A DNA stretch of 24,305 nucleotides from assembly GCA_027577415.1 (NCBI GenBank), contig JANBQS010000251.1, forward strand, positions 1 to 24,305, written 5' to 3'. The position numbers were made by a program, and so were the translations under genes. Source of the stretch: Coemansia sp. RSA 922. Lineage: Eukaryota; Kickxellomycota; Kickxellomycetes; Kickxellales; Kickxellaceae. Numbering within the stretch: position 1 is the first letter of the stretch; each line of letters starts with the position of its first letter. This document shows positions 8,186-16,196 of the stretch, piece after piece. The notes below the pieces were generated by a model, which was given only the letters and a program-made list of their open reading frames with translations, did no database searches and was not told the DNA's origin.

Positions 8186-9616
8186 ATGGCGGACAATTCG
8201 ACTGTCGTGTCTGACTGCTCGGCACAGCAGTATTGTACGCGACCAGGTATACCGCTAAACTACAACCAACCGTTTGTTATACACTGGAACAACCAACTGC
8301 CGCCGCTTAACCCCGAGTCCTTAGTATCTATCGCCGTATACAGCACGTACGATCTAAACAAACCTATTTTCCAGCAGACCGGAGTCTCTAACACAAACGG
8401 CCAGGCCACCTTGACTCCTAATGCCTCTTGGTTTTCGCGCTATACGGGTGATAATCCAGCCATCGGTCAGAATCAGCAAGTCTACTTTGCTGTGTATCTG
8501 CAGGGAAACGATGTGCCCGCCGTTTCTTCCATGCTGCAGCTGCAGCTGACTGCTACGGATGCTCAGTACCAGGCTATTCAGAACATACTCCACCCACCAC
8601 CATCAACCACGAGTACTACGCACCCGTCCTCTTCGCCCTCTCCGTCCTCGACCGCGCACTCTAGCTCATCGGCCGTATCGTCAACACTGCCATCCTCGAC
8701 TGTCCACTCGTCCACGACGGCCACCACCAATTCTAGCGGCATAGATCTGGAATCAGGAGTATCTAGCAGTACCACCGATACTCACCCTCCAGTTATTGGA
8801 GGGGAGCCTAGGTCAGACGGGCTGTCGGGTGGTCAAATAGCCGGTATTGTTATTGGCAGTCTGGCAGCGCTTCTGCTGTTGATTCTATTGCTTCTCTTGC
8901 CCATGTACCGTCGTCGTCAGCGCCGGAAGCGTATGCAGACAAAGTCAGCGGCTCTTGCTGCTGCCACTCCAGTTACAACCACCTCTTCTCATGCAGACAG
9001 TGGCCATGCACACGACGGCAGCGACGAGAAGCCCATGGGAGTGTCAGCAATTGGCGGCGAGAAAGGACAGACGACAACACCACGCGGCTTGGAAAAGGCA
9101 GCCAGCGACACTCCACTTTTGTTATTTGGAGGGCGACCTAACAACAGTTTCACATCTCAGGACGGCGTGTCTATTGGAATGGACAGCCAAGTGTCCCCAC
9201 CTTTGGCGCATATGCAGCCGTTGAGTTTAGAGTCGCCTCGGATTCTCATGAGCATGCCCTCGTCCACACGGTCGGCAAAGGACCCGATTTTGAGCACAGA
9301 CGATGCTAGACAGATTGGTGATATCTTCCGTGACGCCCTACGCAAGCCCCCGCCACCTGCTAGCGAGGATGGCAATGCTAGTGACTCGCCAGCTGGCATG
9401 CGCGAGAGTATGATGCTCCGGGAGCTGGAGGACGACCAGCTCGAAGATGACGATGACCCAGGGTGGAGAGAACGCGTCGCTAGTGAGCGCATGCAACGCG
9501 AACTACAGCAAGAAGCCTCTGTCATTAGGAGTGTCGCTATGCGCGCCCATGGCAGCGACTACTCGTCGTCCTCTCGCCCAGACACACCACGGTCTGCAGC
9601 CAGCCGCCTGATATAA
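8186..9616 (+). CDS. Single-pass membrane protein with Ser/Thr-rich stalk, 476 aa
   Basis: No named family recognised. Residues 1-130 look like a small beta-rich domain (FVIHWNNQLPPL, SLVSIAVYS, YFAVYLQG) with a Cys pair at 11 and 17, reminiscent of Ig-like Kre9/Knh1 cell-wall domains, though I cannot confirm this. Residues 137-200 are a Ser/Thr/Pro stalk suited to O-mannosylation. One strong membrane span (about 217-240) is followed by a stop-transfer cluster (YRRRQRRKR). The rest (250-476) is a Ser/Pro and charged cytoplasmic tail. The layout resembles fungal wall sensors (Wsc/Mid2 type) or ToxR-like surface proteins. Sequons lie at N4, N79 and N182. Oddly, there is no N-terminal signal peptide. 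Either the span acts as a reverse signal-anchor or the true 5' end differs. Its stop lies 101 nt from that of the convergent eIF3g gene. Confidence 0.75.
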   Translation: MADNSTVVSDCSAQQYCTRPGIPLNYNQPFVIHWNNQLPPLNPESLVSIAVYSTYDLNKPIFQQTGVSNTNGQATLTPNASWFSRYTGDNPAIGQNQQVYFAVYLQGNDVPAVSSMLQLQLTATDAQYQAIQNILHPPPSTTSTTHPSSSPSPSSTAHSSSSAVSSTLPSSTVHSSTTATTNSSGIDLESGVSSSTTDTHPPVIGGEPRSDGLSGGQIAGIVIGSLAALLLLILLLLLPMYRRRQRRKRMQTKSAALAAATPVTTTSSHADSGHAHDGSDEKPMGVSAIGGEKGQTTTPRGLEKAASDTPLLLFGGRPNNSFTSQDGVSIGMDSQVSPPLAHMQPLSLESPRILMSMPSSTRSAKDPILSTDDARQIGDIFRDALRKPPPPASEDGNASDSPAGMRESMMLRELEDDQLEDDDDPGWRERVASERMQRELQQEASVIRSVAMRAHGSDYSSSSRPDTPRSAASRLI

Positions 9617-9717
9617 GACATCTGCTATTCTAACAAACCCCCCCTTTTTATACTTTCTTTTTGCAAATGGATAAAAAATTTGCTTTCTTTAAAGGGAAAA
9701 AATATTCTTTTCTTCTA

Positions 9718-10602
9718 CTACTTGCCGCCGTTGGCCCAGTCTGCACTCAGAATCAAGTTGTCAAAGCCATGGCCATTGAGCTTAGCAATGGCCTTCTCGG
9801 CAGATTCGTGGTCGTAGTACGACACAAAGGCAAAGCCCTTGCAGTACCCAGTGCTGCGGTCCGTCGCCACAAACACACGCGCCAGGGGTCCGAACGGCCG
9901 GCACAGCTGGTTGACGTCAGCCTCCAGCGTATCCTCCGACAGGTTAGTGATACGGATCGTCGGGTGCTCGTCGCGCCGATCACCACGAGCATCGCCCGCG
10001 CCCAGCGACCCAGCACGGCCGCCAGCAGCGCCAAACGACTTTGCGCCCGCCCGCATATGAGGAGGCACATAGGCGTTAGGCCCGCTCTTGCTGTCATCCG
10101 CAGAGGCAGCGGCAGTAACGGGTCCACCGCCAAGAATATCCTCAGCCGACGTCATAGTATCCTTGTACGGGCACTTGGCAGTGAAGTGCTCGCCACGGCA
10201 CACGCGGCACAGAATCTTGGAGCTCTTGATAGCAGACGCTTTCTCCTGCTCAGCAGCATCAATCTCCTGCTGCTTCATCTGCGCCGCATACTGCGACAGC
10301 CGAAGCTCAACCACCTCGCCAATCGTAGTCGCTACGCCGCCGTTAGCCTTCATCGTGCCGTCGCTACGGAGCTCTCCGAATTTAGCCCACTTTTTGCGTT
10401 CGGCTACTGCGCGGTTGACATGCTCTTGCACTATTTTCTCTTGAATCTTGCGAGTCACACGTACGCGCTTGCCGTCCTCATTCAACCGGTTCTCTATCAC
10501 TGTCTTGGTGCCATCGGCGTTCGTGATTACTTCGACCGAAGGAAACTCCTGATCTTCAACATCATCAGCCCAATTGGTCTTGCTAAGTTCGGCAGTGCTC
10601 AT
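9718..10602 (-). CDS. TIF35: Translation initiation factor eIF3 subunit G, 294 aa
   Basis: eIF3g is an RNA-binding subunit of eIF3 that acts in scanning and reinitiation, in the cytoplasm. The N-terminus has the family's start (WADDVEDQEFP, 11-21) and the conserved region NEDGKRVRVTRKIQ...V..AVAERKKWAKFG (41-76). A zinc knuckle CX2CX3HX4C lies at C132, C135, H139 and C144. A spacer with YVPPHMRAG (178-186) follows. A C-terminal RRM runs from about 215 to 290, with RNP2 IRITNL (216-221) and RNP1 KGFAFVSY (255-262). The length is normal for the family, and the ATG at 10602 gives the expected N-terminus. Family call firm. Confidence 0.95.
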   Translation of the reverse strand: MSTAELSKTNWADDVEDQEFPSVEVITNADGTKTVIENRLNEDGKRVRVTRKIQEKIVQEHVNRAVAERKKWAKFGELRSDGTMKANGGVATTIGEVVELRLSQYAAQMKQQEIDAAEQEKASAIKSSKILCRVCRGEHFTAKCPYKDTMTSAEDILGGGPVTAAASADDSKSGPNAYVPPHMRAGAKSFGAAGGRAGSLGAGDARGDRRDEHPTIRITNLSEDTLEADVNQLCRPFGPLARVFVATDRSTGYCKGFAFVSYYDHESAEKAIAKLNGHGFDNLILSADWANGGK

Positions 10603-10855
10603 TTCGAAAAAATATATAATCCTTGTCTCTCTTTTTGCGCGTGAGTGTATATAATTTTAAATTGAGAAAAGAAAAAAAAAAGAGTATGTGAAGAAAAAAA
10701 AAAAGAGGAAATTCAAATCTTACAAAAAAAATCCAAGACTTGGTCCTTTCCGTTCATGCAGACTGATGAATTAGGTGATCATCTCTGATCAATACCTGTT
10801 AATGCTAAATAGCGAAAGAAAGAAAAAAAATATGCTAACTATACCGCGTTGCTTA
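10603..10855. other. eIF3g promoter and 3' flank of the AA9-like gene
   Basis: 253 nt, with TATATAA-like sequences near 10610 and 10650 and several A-runs. Nothing else recognised. Confidence 0.45.
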
Positions 10856-11599
10856 CTAGCGCTGCTGGTGCAGGGCGGGTCCGGGCACAGTGTACTTGTC
10901 GCCAGGAGGCTTGCCGTCGGCAGTCAGGTTCAGGAGAAGACCCTTGTCAGTCGCCAGGTAGGCGCCAGGCAGAGACACCAGACCCTCAGTAGGCATCTTC
11001 TGGTTCTTGCCACCAGCAACGCTGTACTTGAGGCAGTCGGCGTAGAACTGAGGTCCCATCGTAGGGTCGTCGTCTTTAGTCTTGCCGGCATAGGTAAGGT
11101 CAATAACCTCAGTACGGAAGATATACTCGCCAACAGGCAGGTCATCAGGCATAGACACGACGAGCTGACCAGTCTCGCGAATAATATCCGTGCACCATCC
11201 GTCTTTAGCAGAGTATCCGACCTCTCCAATACGGAACCACTTCAGGTTATCAGTACCAGCCGCTGTACTTGCCAACCAGTGGTTGCAAGGTCCATTGATC
11301 TTGGAGCTGGTGCTAGCCTTCATAGCCTCCTTATCCCAAGTGACAATAAACATCTCTCCTCCAGTAGCCGAGTAGCTCTTGATGGCAGGGAAGTTGAGGC
11401 CGTTGCTACGGCATGCAAACGCCTTGGACTTGAGATCGGAGATGGGTTCATCGGCCAGTGCGTTCTTGGGCAGACTGAAGGAGTTATCAGGCTTTCCTGG
11501 GTTGTTTGCAAACGTAATACCGGTAATCTGCTTCTGAGCATTACCAGTAAGAGCGAGAGTCGCAACCAGTGCGAGAATCGAAGTAAGCTTGTAGACCAT
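10856..11599 (-). CDS. Secreted AA9-like protein lacking the copper histidines, 247 aa
   Basis: This resembles the AA9 lytic polysaccharide monooxygenase encoded next to it, but without the histidine brace. A signal peptide (1-21, ending TGNA) is followed by Gln22, where AA9 enzymes have the copper-binding His1. The shared blocks can be aligned by eye: FACRS with FRCRTPS, INGPC (101-105) with SHMGPC, YIFRTEVIDLTYA (159-171) with YILRTEIIALHLA, and GPQFYADC (182-189) with GAEYYSNC. At the second ligand His there is Ile101; at the second-sphere His there is Thr169. Gln184 and the axial Tyr186 remain. Four Cys match the active neighbour (63, 105, 136, 189). Signal and fold core are intact, so it is probably expressed but not a classical LPMO. 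It could be a carbohydrate-binding or other wall protein. Confidence 0.72.
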   Translation of the reverse strand: MVYKLTSILALVATLALTGNAQKQITGITFANNPGKPDNSFSLPKNALADEPISDLKSKAFACRSNGLNFPAIKSYSATGGEMFIVTWDKEAMKASTSSKINGPCNHWLASTAAGTDNLKWFRIGEVGYSAKDGWCTDIIRETGQLVVSMPDDLPVGEYIFRTEVIDLTYAGKTKDDDPTMGPQFYADCLKYSVAGGKNQKMPTEGLVSLPGAYLATDKGLLLNLTADGKPPGDKYTVPGPALHQQR

Positions 11600-12409
11600 T
11601 GTAGTGAATTAATACAAGTGAGTGAAAGTGAATAATGAGTACTCGTCAAGAGTGTAAGATGCTGGTGTTGAAAATGAGTGTTGAAAGAGTAGAAAAGTGT
11701 GTGTGTTGATAGTGAGATGGAAGAAAAGAATCTGTCGGGCAATGGAGGGAAGGCCTTATATACCAGTTGTCGGGCTTGTATTCACCCGCCCAATTTTTTT
11801 CTTCCTCTCTTAAGAGCTGCGCATTTAAAAAGACTGGGCTTTTTTCTTTTCCCAAAAAATGTGTTTGGCAGTTGTTCTTTTACTGAAACAAAAAAAGGAA
11901 GCTTTGCAGAATTATTCTTTTAGAGAGCTTTTTTTTGTACAATAAACCCACGTGTACTGTTCTTCTTTTATATCCATTTGGAGATGTACGCTAAAAAGAA
12001 GAAATCACCATCCACATGTTTCTCTTTTTACTTCTTTGAAAATACCATGGACATTCTTTGAACCAAAGAAAGACCGATGCTGCCCACGTTTTCACTTTAT
12101 AAAATCGAACAAGATGGTTGCTTCAAAAAGAATCTCCATCTAATAATAATTGCGAGTACATACACGTGGAGATGATAAAAATAACATATCTTGGCATTCT
12201 AATTATATTCAAAAGCACATACTTGTGTCCTTTTCGCCGAAAGAATAAAAAGCGCTACTCAATGTGTGAATGCCAGCTTTTTGGGACATAATCCATAGTA
12301 AAAAAGGCAATTGTAATGTATTGGTCAGATAGTTTATGCAAGTATGCATGACAAAAAATGTGTACTAGTTCATTTGGCTACCAGCGCCAGTATACTCCTC
12401 CCCTCTATC
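11600..12409. other. Intergenic: AA9-like promoter and 3' flank of AA9
   Basis: 810 nt, AT-rich. Besides the TATA box there are only short ORFs and homopolymer runs. No RNA gene or gene remnant recognised. Confidence 0.5.
11756..11762 (-). promoter_or_regulatory. TATA box of the AA9-like gene
   Basis: TATATAA on the minus strand about 160 nt upstream of the ATG. Confidence 0.4.
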
Positions 12410-13237
12410 TCATAGGTCTTGTGGAAGCTGTCTCCGTCTGCGCTTCTTGACACAGGGTTTCTTCGCACCCGCGTTTGGCTTGACCGGTCCACTTGGATCT
12501 CCTACTTTGTACACAGGAGGACCTGGGATCTTATAGCTAGTGAAAGGAGCACTAGTGTTAAAGACAATTCCCGGCATATCAATAGTATAAACACCTGGAA
12601 TAGCCACACCCTTTGGCACTGTCTTGCCTCCGCCCGAAACATTAATCTCTGCACAGTTTGAATAGTACTCGGCGCCATCCTTTCCTCCAGTAAATTTGAC
12701 AGCAGCCAAGTGCAAGGCAATAATCTCCGTACGTAAAATGTATTTGCCAGCAAGGATATCGCTTGGGATGGTGACATCTAGTGTACCATTGTTCTTGTTT
12801 ATAGTATCGATACACCACGTCTTGGTCTTTGGGTTATAGCCATCCTCATAGATTTTGGCCCAAACCTCATTCTCTCCGTTAGACTCTAGAGGCGCTATCC
12901 AAACAATGCAAGGACCCATATGCGAAGGATTGATACCCCGACTCGACGTCAACTCTGTTTCGTGCCAGCTAACAGTAATCTTACTGCCAGCTTTGACGTC
13001 GCAAATCTTCTCCGCCCTTGAATCAACCGAGGGCGTCCGACAGCGGAAAAACTTGTCGGTGGGGTCTTTGACTGGGAAAGAAAACAAGGTCGTGCTGTTG
13101 TAAGGTCTGATACATTCGCCTCGTTCATACTGTTTGCCGTCAATCTTCAAGTCGCGTAAATGTGTGTGAGCACTTGCTGTCCAAGCAAGCATTGCCACTA
13201 AAGCTAGTTGCAAGCATATAAAAGTACCCGCCTTCAT
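12410..13237 (-). CDS. AA9 lytic polysaccharide monooxygenase, 275 aa
   Basis: AA9 LPMOs are secreted copper enzymes that oxidatively cleave cellulose or related glucans. The signal peptide (1-23) ends TASA, placing His24 at the mature N-terminus as the copper-brace requires. The second brace His is H106 in PSHMGPC (104-110). The family block RTEIIALHLA (169-178) gives second-sphere H176. GAEYYSNCAEINVSGGG (188-204) gives the axial Tyr at 192. The usual Gln two residues before that Tyr is Glu190. Cys pairs appear to match AA9 disulfides. The C-terminus is unusual: a Lys/Arg-rich tail (about 259-275, with RRRR) in place of a CBM1. I use the ATG at 13237; two codons upstream is only a TTG. No intron. 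The gene lies 810 nt upstream of its apparently inactive relative, on the same strand. Confidence 0.82.
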   Translation of the reverse strand: MKAGTFICLQLALVAMLAWTASAHTHLRDLKIDGKQYERGECIRPYNSTTLFSFPVKDPTDKFFRCRTPSVDSRAEKICDVKAGSKITVSWHETELTSSRGINPSHMGPCIVWIAPLESNGENEVWAKIYEDGYNPKTKTWCIDTINKNNGTLDVTIPSDILAGKYILRTEIIALHLAAVKFTGGKDGAEYYSNCAEINVSGGGKTVPKGVAIPGVYTIDMPGIVFNTSAPFTSYKIPGPPVYKVGDPSGPVKPNAGAKKPCVKKRRRRQLPQDL

Positions 13238-13843
13238 TTGCAAGTAAAAGAAAATAGTGTGTAGATAGAAAAATAATAATGTGGTGTACGAGTTGGAGAA
13301 AAAAAAAAAAAGAAGAGAAGAAAATAAATTTACTATTTTGTATTCAGCTCCAGCTAGCTCGCCGGTCCTAAAAAGGAAAAAAGGACGCTAAAAGACAGGA
13401 AAGGACCTTTTCCCCACAAAAAAAAAGTCCTTTCCAGAAAACAACTTGATCCAACCCCATGCTCTTTGAAAATTTTCTACAAAGCACTTACAAAAAAGGC
13501 AATGGTGCACACTCCCACCTCTTTTGCCTTTGAATAGAGCGGATTTAGAGAGAGAGAAAAACTGCTTAATAACGAAACATCAGGCAATTCCCCAATTTTC
13601 ACTTGGCAATGTGTAGTGTAAGACATGTATTCTATAGCAGCCAGCTATTGAAATTGCACTTGTAAAGTATGAGGTTCTTGTAAGCGTTGTTACACACCTA
13701 ACACCTTTTATATAACTACGTGTATTTATTGACCTAAAACATCTCTCTAAAAAGGTGTCTAGAAATGCCTGGTATTCATACTAAGCACTATGTGTCACTA
13801 GCATTCAGAGTGGCAGTGGGTTGGCTAAGCGAGCTACAGCTAT
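13238..13843. other. Intergenic: AA9 promoter and 3' flank of the Ubl array
   Basis: 606 nt. The half next to AA9 holds poly-A runs. The half next to the array (about 13620-13780) weakly matches the 3' flanks of the other array members: a GTTCTTGTAAGC block, CTTTTATATAACTA and GTCTAGAAAT recur at about 14630-14690. So the first repeat unit probably begins here. Confidence 0.5.
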
Positions 13844-14170
13844 TTACTCACTCGAGTTGATATTAACCCACTCAACAGTCCCAGCCCTAATAATCACCGC
13901 CTTCTCGAATGTTTGGTTGTTAAAGGCCTTCTCGTCAGCTGTACTAAGCCAAGCGTCGAAGGCAGACAGGGAATGCGTTTGTTCGTTGCTAAGTGGGTCT
14001 TTTTCTGGGAAAAATGCAATAGCTTCAACTGTGGTGCTATATGCCGTGGCAATCATGGCTTTAACATGAGCAATAGTGTCCGTTGGACCAAAATAAAGAA
14101 TTTCGCCATTCTTCCCATTGAAATTCACTATGAATGCGACCATCAGGGCTGAGTCAGGTGAAGAATCCAT
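13844..14170 (-). CDS. Small ubiquitin-like-fold protein, array copy 1, 108 aa
   Basis: The most diverged of the three copies that start MDSS. The pattern is that of a beta-grasp domain: strand VAFIVNF (11-17), turn, strand EILYFG, helix TIAHVKAMIATAYST, then a strand-like EAIAFFPEKDP, as in ubiquitin's LIFAGKQL region. A second helix (AFDAWLSTADEKAF) and a closing strand (KAVIIRAGTV) follow. There is no C-terminal diglycine, so conjugation like ubiquitin is unlikely. No signal peptide or membrane segment. I know no named family for it. Copies 2-4 follow on the same strand at roughly 1 kb intervals. Confidence 0.7.
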   Translation of the reverse strand: MDSSPDSALMVAFIVNFNGKNGEILYFGPTDTIAHVKAMIATAYSTTVEAIAFFPEKDPLSNEQTHSLSAFDAWLSTADEKAFNNQTFEKAVIIRAGTVEWVNINSSE

Positions 14171-14207
14171 GGACGGTTGGCTTGAATAAATAGTAAAGGC
14201 AACTTAC

Positions 14208-14600
14208 TCTAAAATAAAAGGGGATGAGAAAAAGCGATGAGAAAAACTCGAGAGAGGAGCGGCCCAGCTGGTCGCATTTTATAGCAAATTTCGAGGATTC
14301 CGGTCAAGAGAACATCTCTCAACAATTTTGAGGAGCAAGTAATAGGTGTTCGTCAAAAAAAGGGCACCAAAGCACTACTTCCGCCTTCGGCTTCTTTAGG
14401 CAAAGAAAGCAATGATGCATTTCTTTGGTCATAGAACATCCACGTTCTAAAAATATCAGCACTGATTTGATTGGCCATTCATCCAGGAATCTAGCTGTGC
14501 GGCTACTCCTCTCCTTACCCATGAAGAACATTGAATAAAAGCAGTCCGTTTACAAGGTGAAAGTAGATGCTCACACACTGCAGCCTATTATTCAACAAAT
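14208..14600 (-). repeat. Conserved promoter block, array unit 1
   Basis: Aligns by eye with 15177-15600 and 16197-16540. Shared parts include AAATAAAGGGGATGAGAAA, the GGAGC/GGGGCC-to-TATAAAA stretch, ATTTCGAGGATTCCGGTCAAGA, AGGAATCTAGCTGTG, and GAATAAAAGCAGTCCGTTT at its distal end. The duplication unit therefore carries its own promoter. Confidence 0.75.
14277..14283 (-). promoter_or_regulatory. TATA box of array copy 1
   Basis: TATAAAA about 110 nt upstream of the ATG, at the same offset as in copies 2 and 3. A CCAAT box (ATTGG on the plus strand, 14470-14474) lies about 300 nt upstream. Confidence 0.55.
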
Positions 14601-14783
14601 GCACTTGAAATAACACGTTCTTGTAAGCACCATGTCATGCTTTTTATATATAACTATTTCGTTTATTAATTGTCTAGAAATTACGTTTAAAAAGTAGCTT
14701 CAACATAATAGTATTCTTAGTACAAAAAATATTGATTCACATACAATAGCAGAATATGACGGGTTGCATGTGCTTAATAAAGT

Positions 14784-15137
14784 TTAGTCTCTATGAGTAA
14801 GAGTTGGGTTGCTATTAGCAAATGCGACAGTACCGACGTCGATATAGAGCCCCTCAATTTCACTGCCACTGTTAAACGCAGCAAGCTGCTCATCATCAAG
14901 CATAGCATTAACAACTGACGTGGAACGCAAACCGCCATCGTTGCCAGCTTCTCTGTTATATGGGTCATTTATAGGGATAAATACAATTGCTTCAGCTGTG
15001 GTATGATATGCCTTGGCAATAATGTTCTTGACTTCAGCAACGGTGTTAGTCTCCTTGAAGGAAAGCTCTATTCCTTCCTCATCGTTGAGATACACCGTGA
15101 ACTTGACCTTCCGGGTCGAACCAGATGAAGAATCCAT
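14784..15137 (-). CDS. Small ubiquitin-like-fold protein, array copy 2, 117 aa
   Basis: A beta-grasp-like domain: VKFTVYLN (11-18), IELSFKE (23-29), helix TVAEVKNIIAKAYHT, strand EAIVFIPINDP. A second part follows: SVVNAMLDDEQLAAFNSG (acidic helix) and IEGLYIDVGTVAF (strand). There are no Cys and no diglycine end. By hand count 98 of 117 residues match copy 3, with 19 differences. Residues about 76-112 are identical and the differences cluster before that. No secretion signal. Function unknown; see the findings for a comparison with Crinkler N-terminal domains. Confidence 0.78.
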   Translation of the reverse strand: MDSSSGSTRKVKFTVYLNDEEGIELSFKETNTVAEVKNIIAKAYHTTAEAIVFIPINDPYNREAGNDGGLRSTSVVNAMLDDEQLAAFNSGSEIEGLYIDVGTVAFANSNPTLTHRD

Positions 15138-15176
15138 GGACGATTTGCTTGAGTAAATGATAAAGGTGGAGTGGTG

Positions 15177-15600
15177 TTAAAATAAAGGGGATGAGAAAGA
15201 TGATAGAAAAAAGTTCAGAGAGGGGGCCTGGCTGGTTGCTTTTTATAGTAGATTTCGAGGTTTCCAGTCAAGAAAACACTTATCAACTATTTTCAGAGCA
15301 GCCAATAAGATTTCTTTAAAACTAGGCACCAGTCAACTGTCACGCTTGGCGTCCATTTCCAAAAATGAGGTGTCCGTTTCTTTTGGTCAAAGAGGGTGCC
15401 TATGTCCAAAAAGAATCAAGCTAATTTGATTGACCACGCACTCAGGAATCTAGCTGTGGTCAGCCTGGAATGTTCCATAAAGAGTCTTGGTGCCTGTTCT
15501 CTTTTCCTTACACCTTGACAAGGACTGAATAAAAACAGTCCGTTTACAAGGTGAAAGTAGGTGCTCACACATTACTCTGTTAGCCATTTGACATACCAAC
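15177..15600 (-). repeat. Conserved promoter block, array unit 2
   Basis: Counterpart of the block at 14208-14600. Near its distal end a perfect six-base inverted repeat (GGACTG, A-rich loop, CAGTCC) lies at about 15522-15541; unit 1 has only one arm. GGAATGTTCC at about 15476 contains a GAAnnTTC pair like a minimal heat-shock element; unit 3 has GGAATGCTCC. Confidence 0.7.
15241..15247 (-). promoter_or_regulatory. TATA box of array copy 2
   Basis: TATAAAA 104-110 nt upstream of the ATG. The CCAAT box of copies 1 and 3 is mutated here (GATTGACC instead of GATTGGCC). Confidence 0.55.
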
Positions 15601-15807
15601 CTATTATGCAACAAGTGCATATTAAACATGCACTAGCAAGTACTACTACATGTATTGCCATATGTTGTACTACTATTTGTCTATAAATTGTCTAGCAACT
15701 ATGCTCTCAAAAAGTAGTCTTGTATACCAGTATTCTTAGCATATAGAGGCATTCGCTCGTGCCTTGCAAACTCTGTACAGCAGCAAGTTAGCTTTGCCAT
15801 GAGAAGT

Positions 15808-16161
15808 TTACCCATTATGAGTAATAGTTGGGTTGCTATTAGCAAATGCAACAGTACCGACGTCGATATAGAGCCCCTCAATTTCACTGCCACTGTTAAA
15901 CGCAGCAAGCTGCTCATCATCAAGCATAGCATCAACAACTGATTCAGAACGCATACCACCATCATCGCCAGCCTCCCTATTCAGTGAGTCATTTATAGGG
16001 ATAAATACAATAGCTTCAGCTCTGGTGCTATATGCCTTGGCAATAATGCTCTTGACTTCAGCAACGGTGTTACTCTCCTTGAAGGAAAGCTCCTTGCTGT
16101 CCGCACCGTTGAAGTACACCGTGAACTTGACCTTCCGGGTCGAACCAGATGAAGAATCCAT
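15808..16161 (-). CDS. Small ubiquitin-like-fold protein, array copy 3, 117 aa
   Basis: The twin of copy 2, aligned end to end without a gap (constant offset of 1024 nt). The start is the ATG at 16161, matching MDSSSGSTRK in copy 2; the frame runs two codons further to a TTG. The loop after the first strand reads NGADSKE where copy 2 has NDEEGIE. Nearly all other differences are single substitutions. The acidic helix and closing strand (about 76-112) are unchanged. No signal peptide, membrane segment or diglycine. Function unknown. Confidence 0.78.
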   Translation of the reverse strand: MDSSSGSTRKVKFTVYFNGADSKELSFKESNTVAEVKSIIAKAYSTRAEAIVFIPINDSLNREAGDDGGMRSESVVDAMLDDEQLAAFNSGSEIEGLYIDVGTVAFANSNPTITHNG

Positions 16162-16196
16162 GGACAATTTGCTTGAATAAGTACTATTGTCAGAGT

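Noticed and set aside
9661..10644. Plus-strand ORF of 327 codons over eIF3g
   Set aside because: Antisense shadow of eIF3g; the minus strand has the zinc knuckle and RRM.
10775..11635. Plus-strand ORF of 286 codons over the AA9-like gene
   Set aside because: Shadow of a gene with a signal peptide and conserved AA9 blocks on the other strand.
13844..16161. Idea that the array is an insertion sequence or transposon
   Set aside because: No terminal inverted repeats, target-site duplications or transposase. The copies are gene plus promoter units, as in unequal crossing-over.
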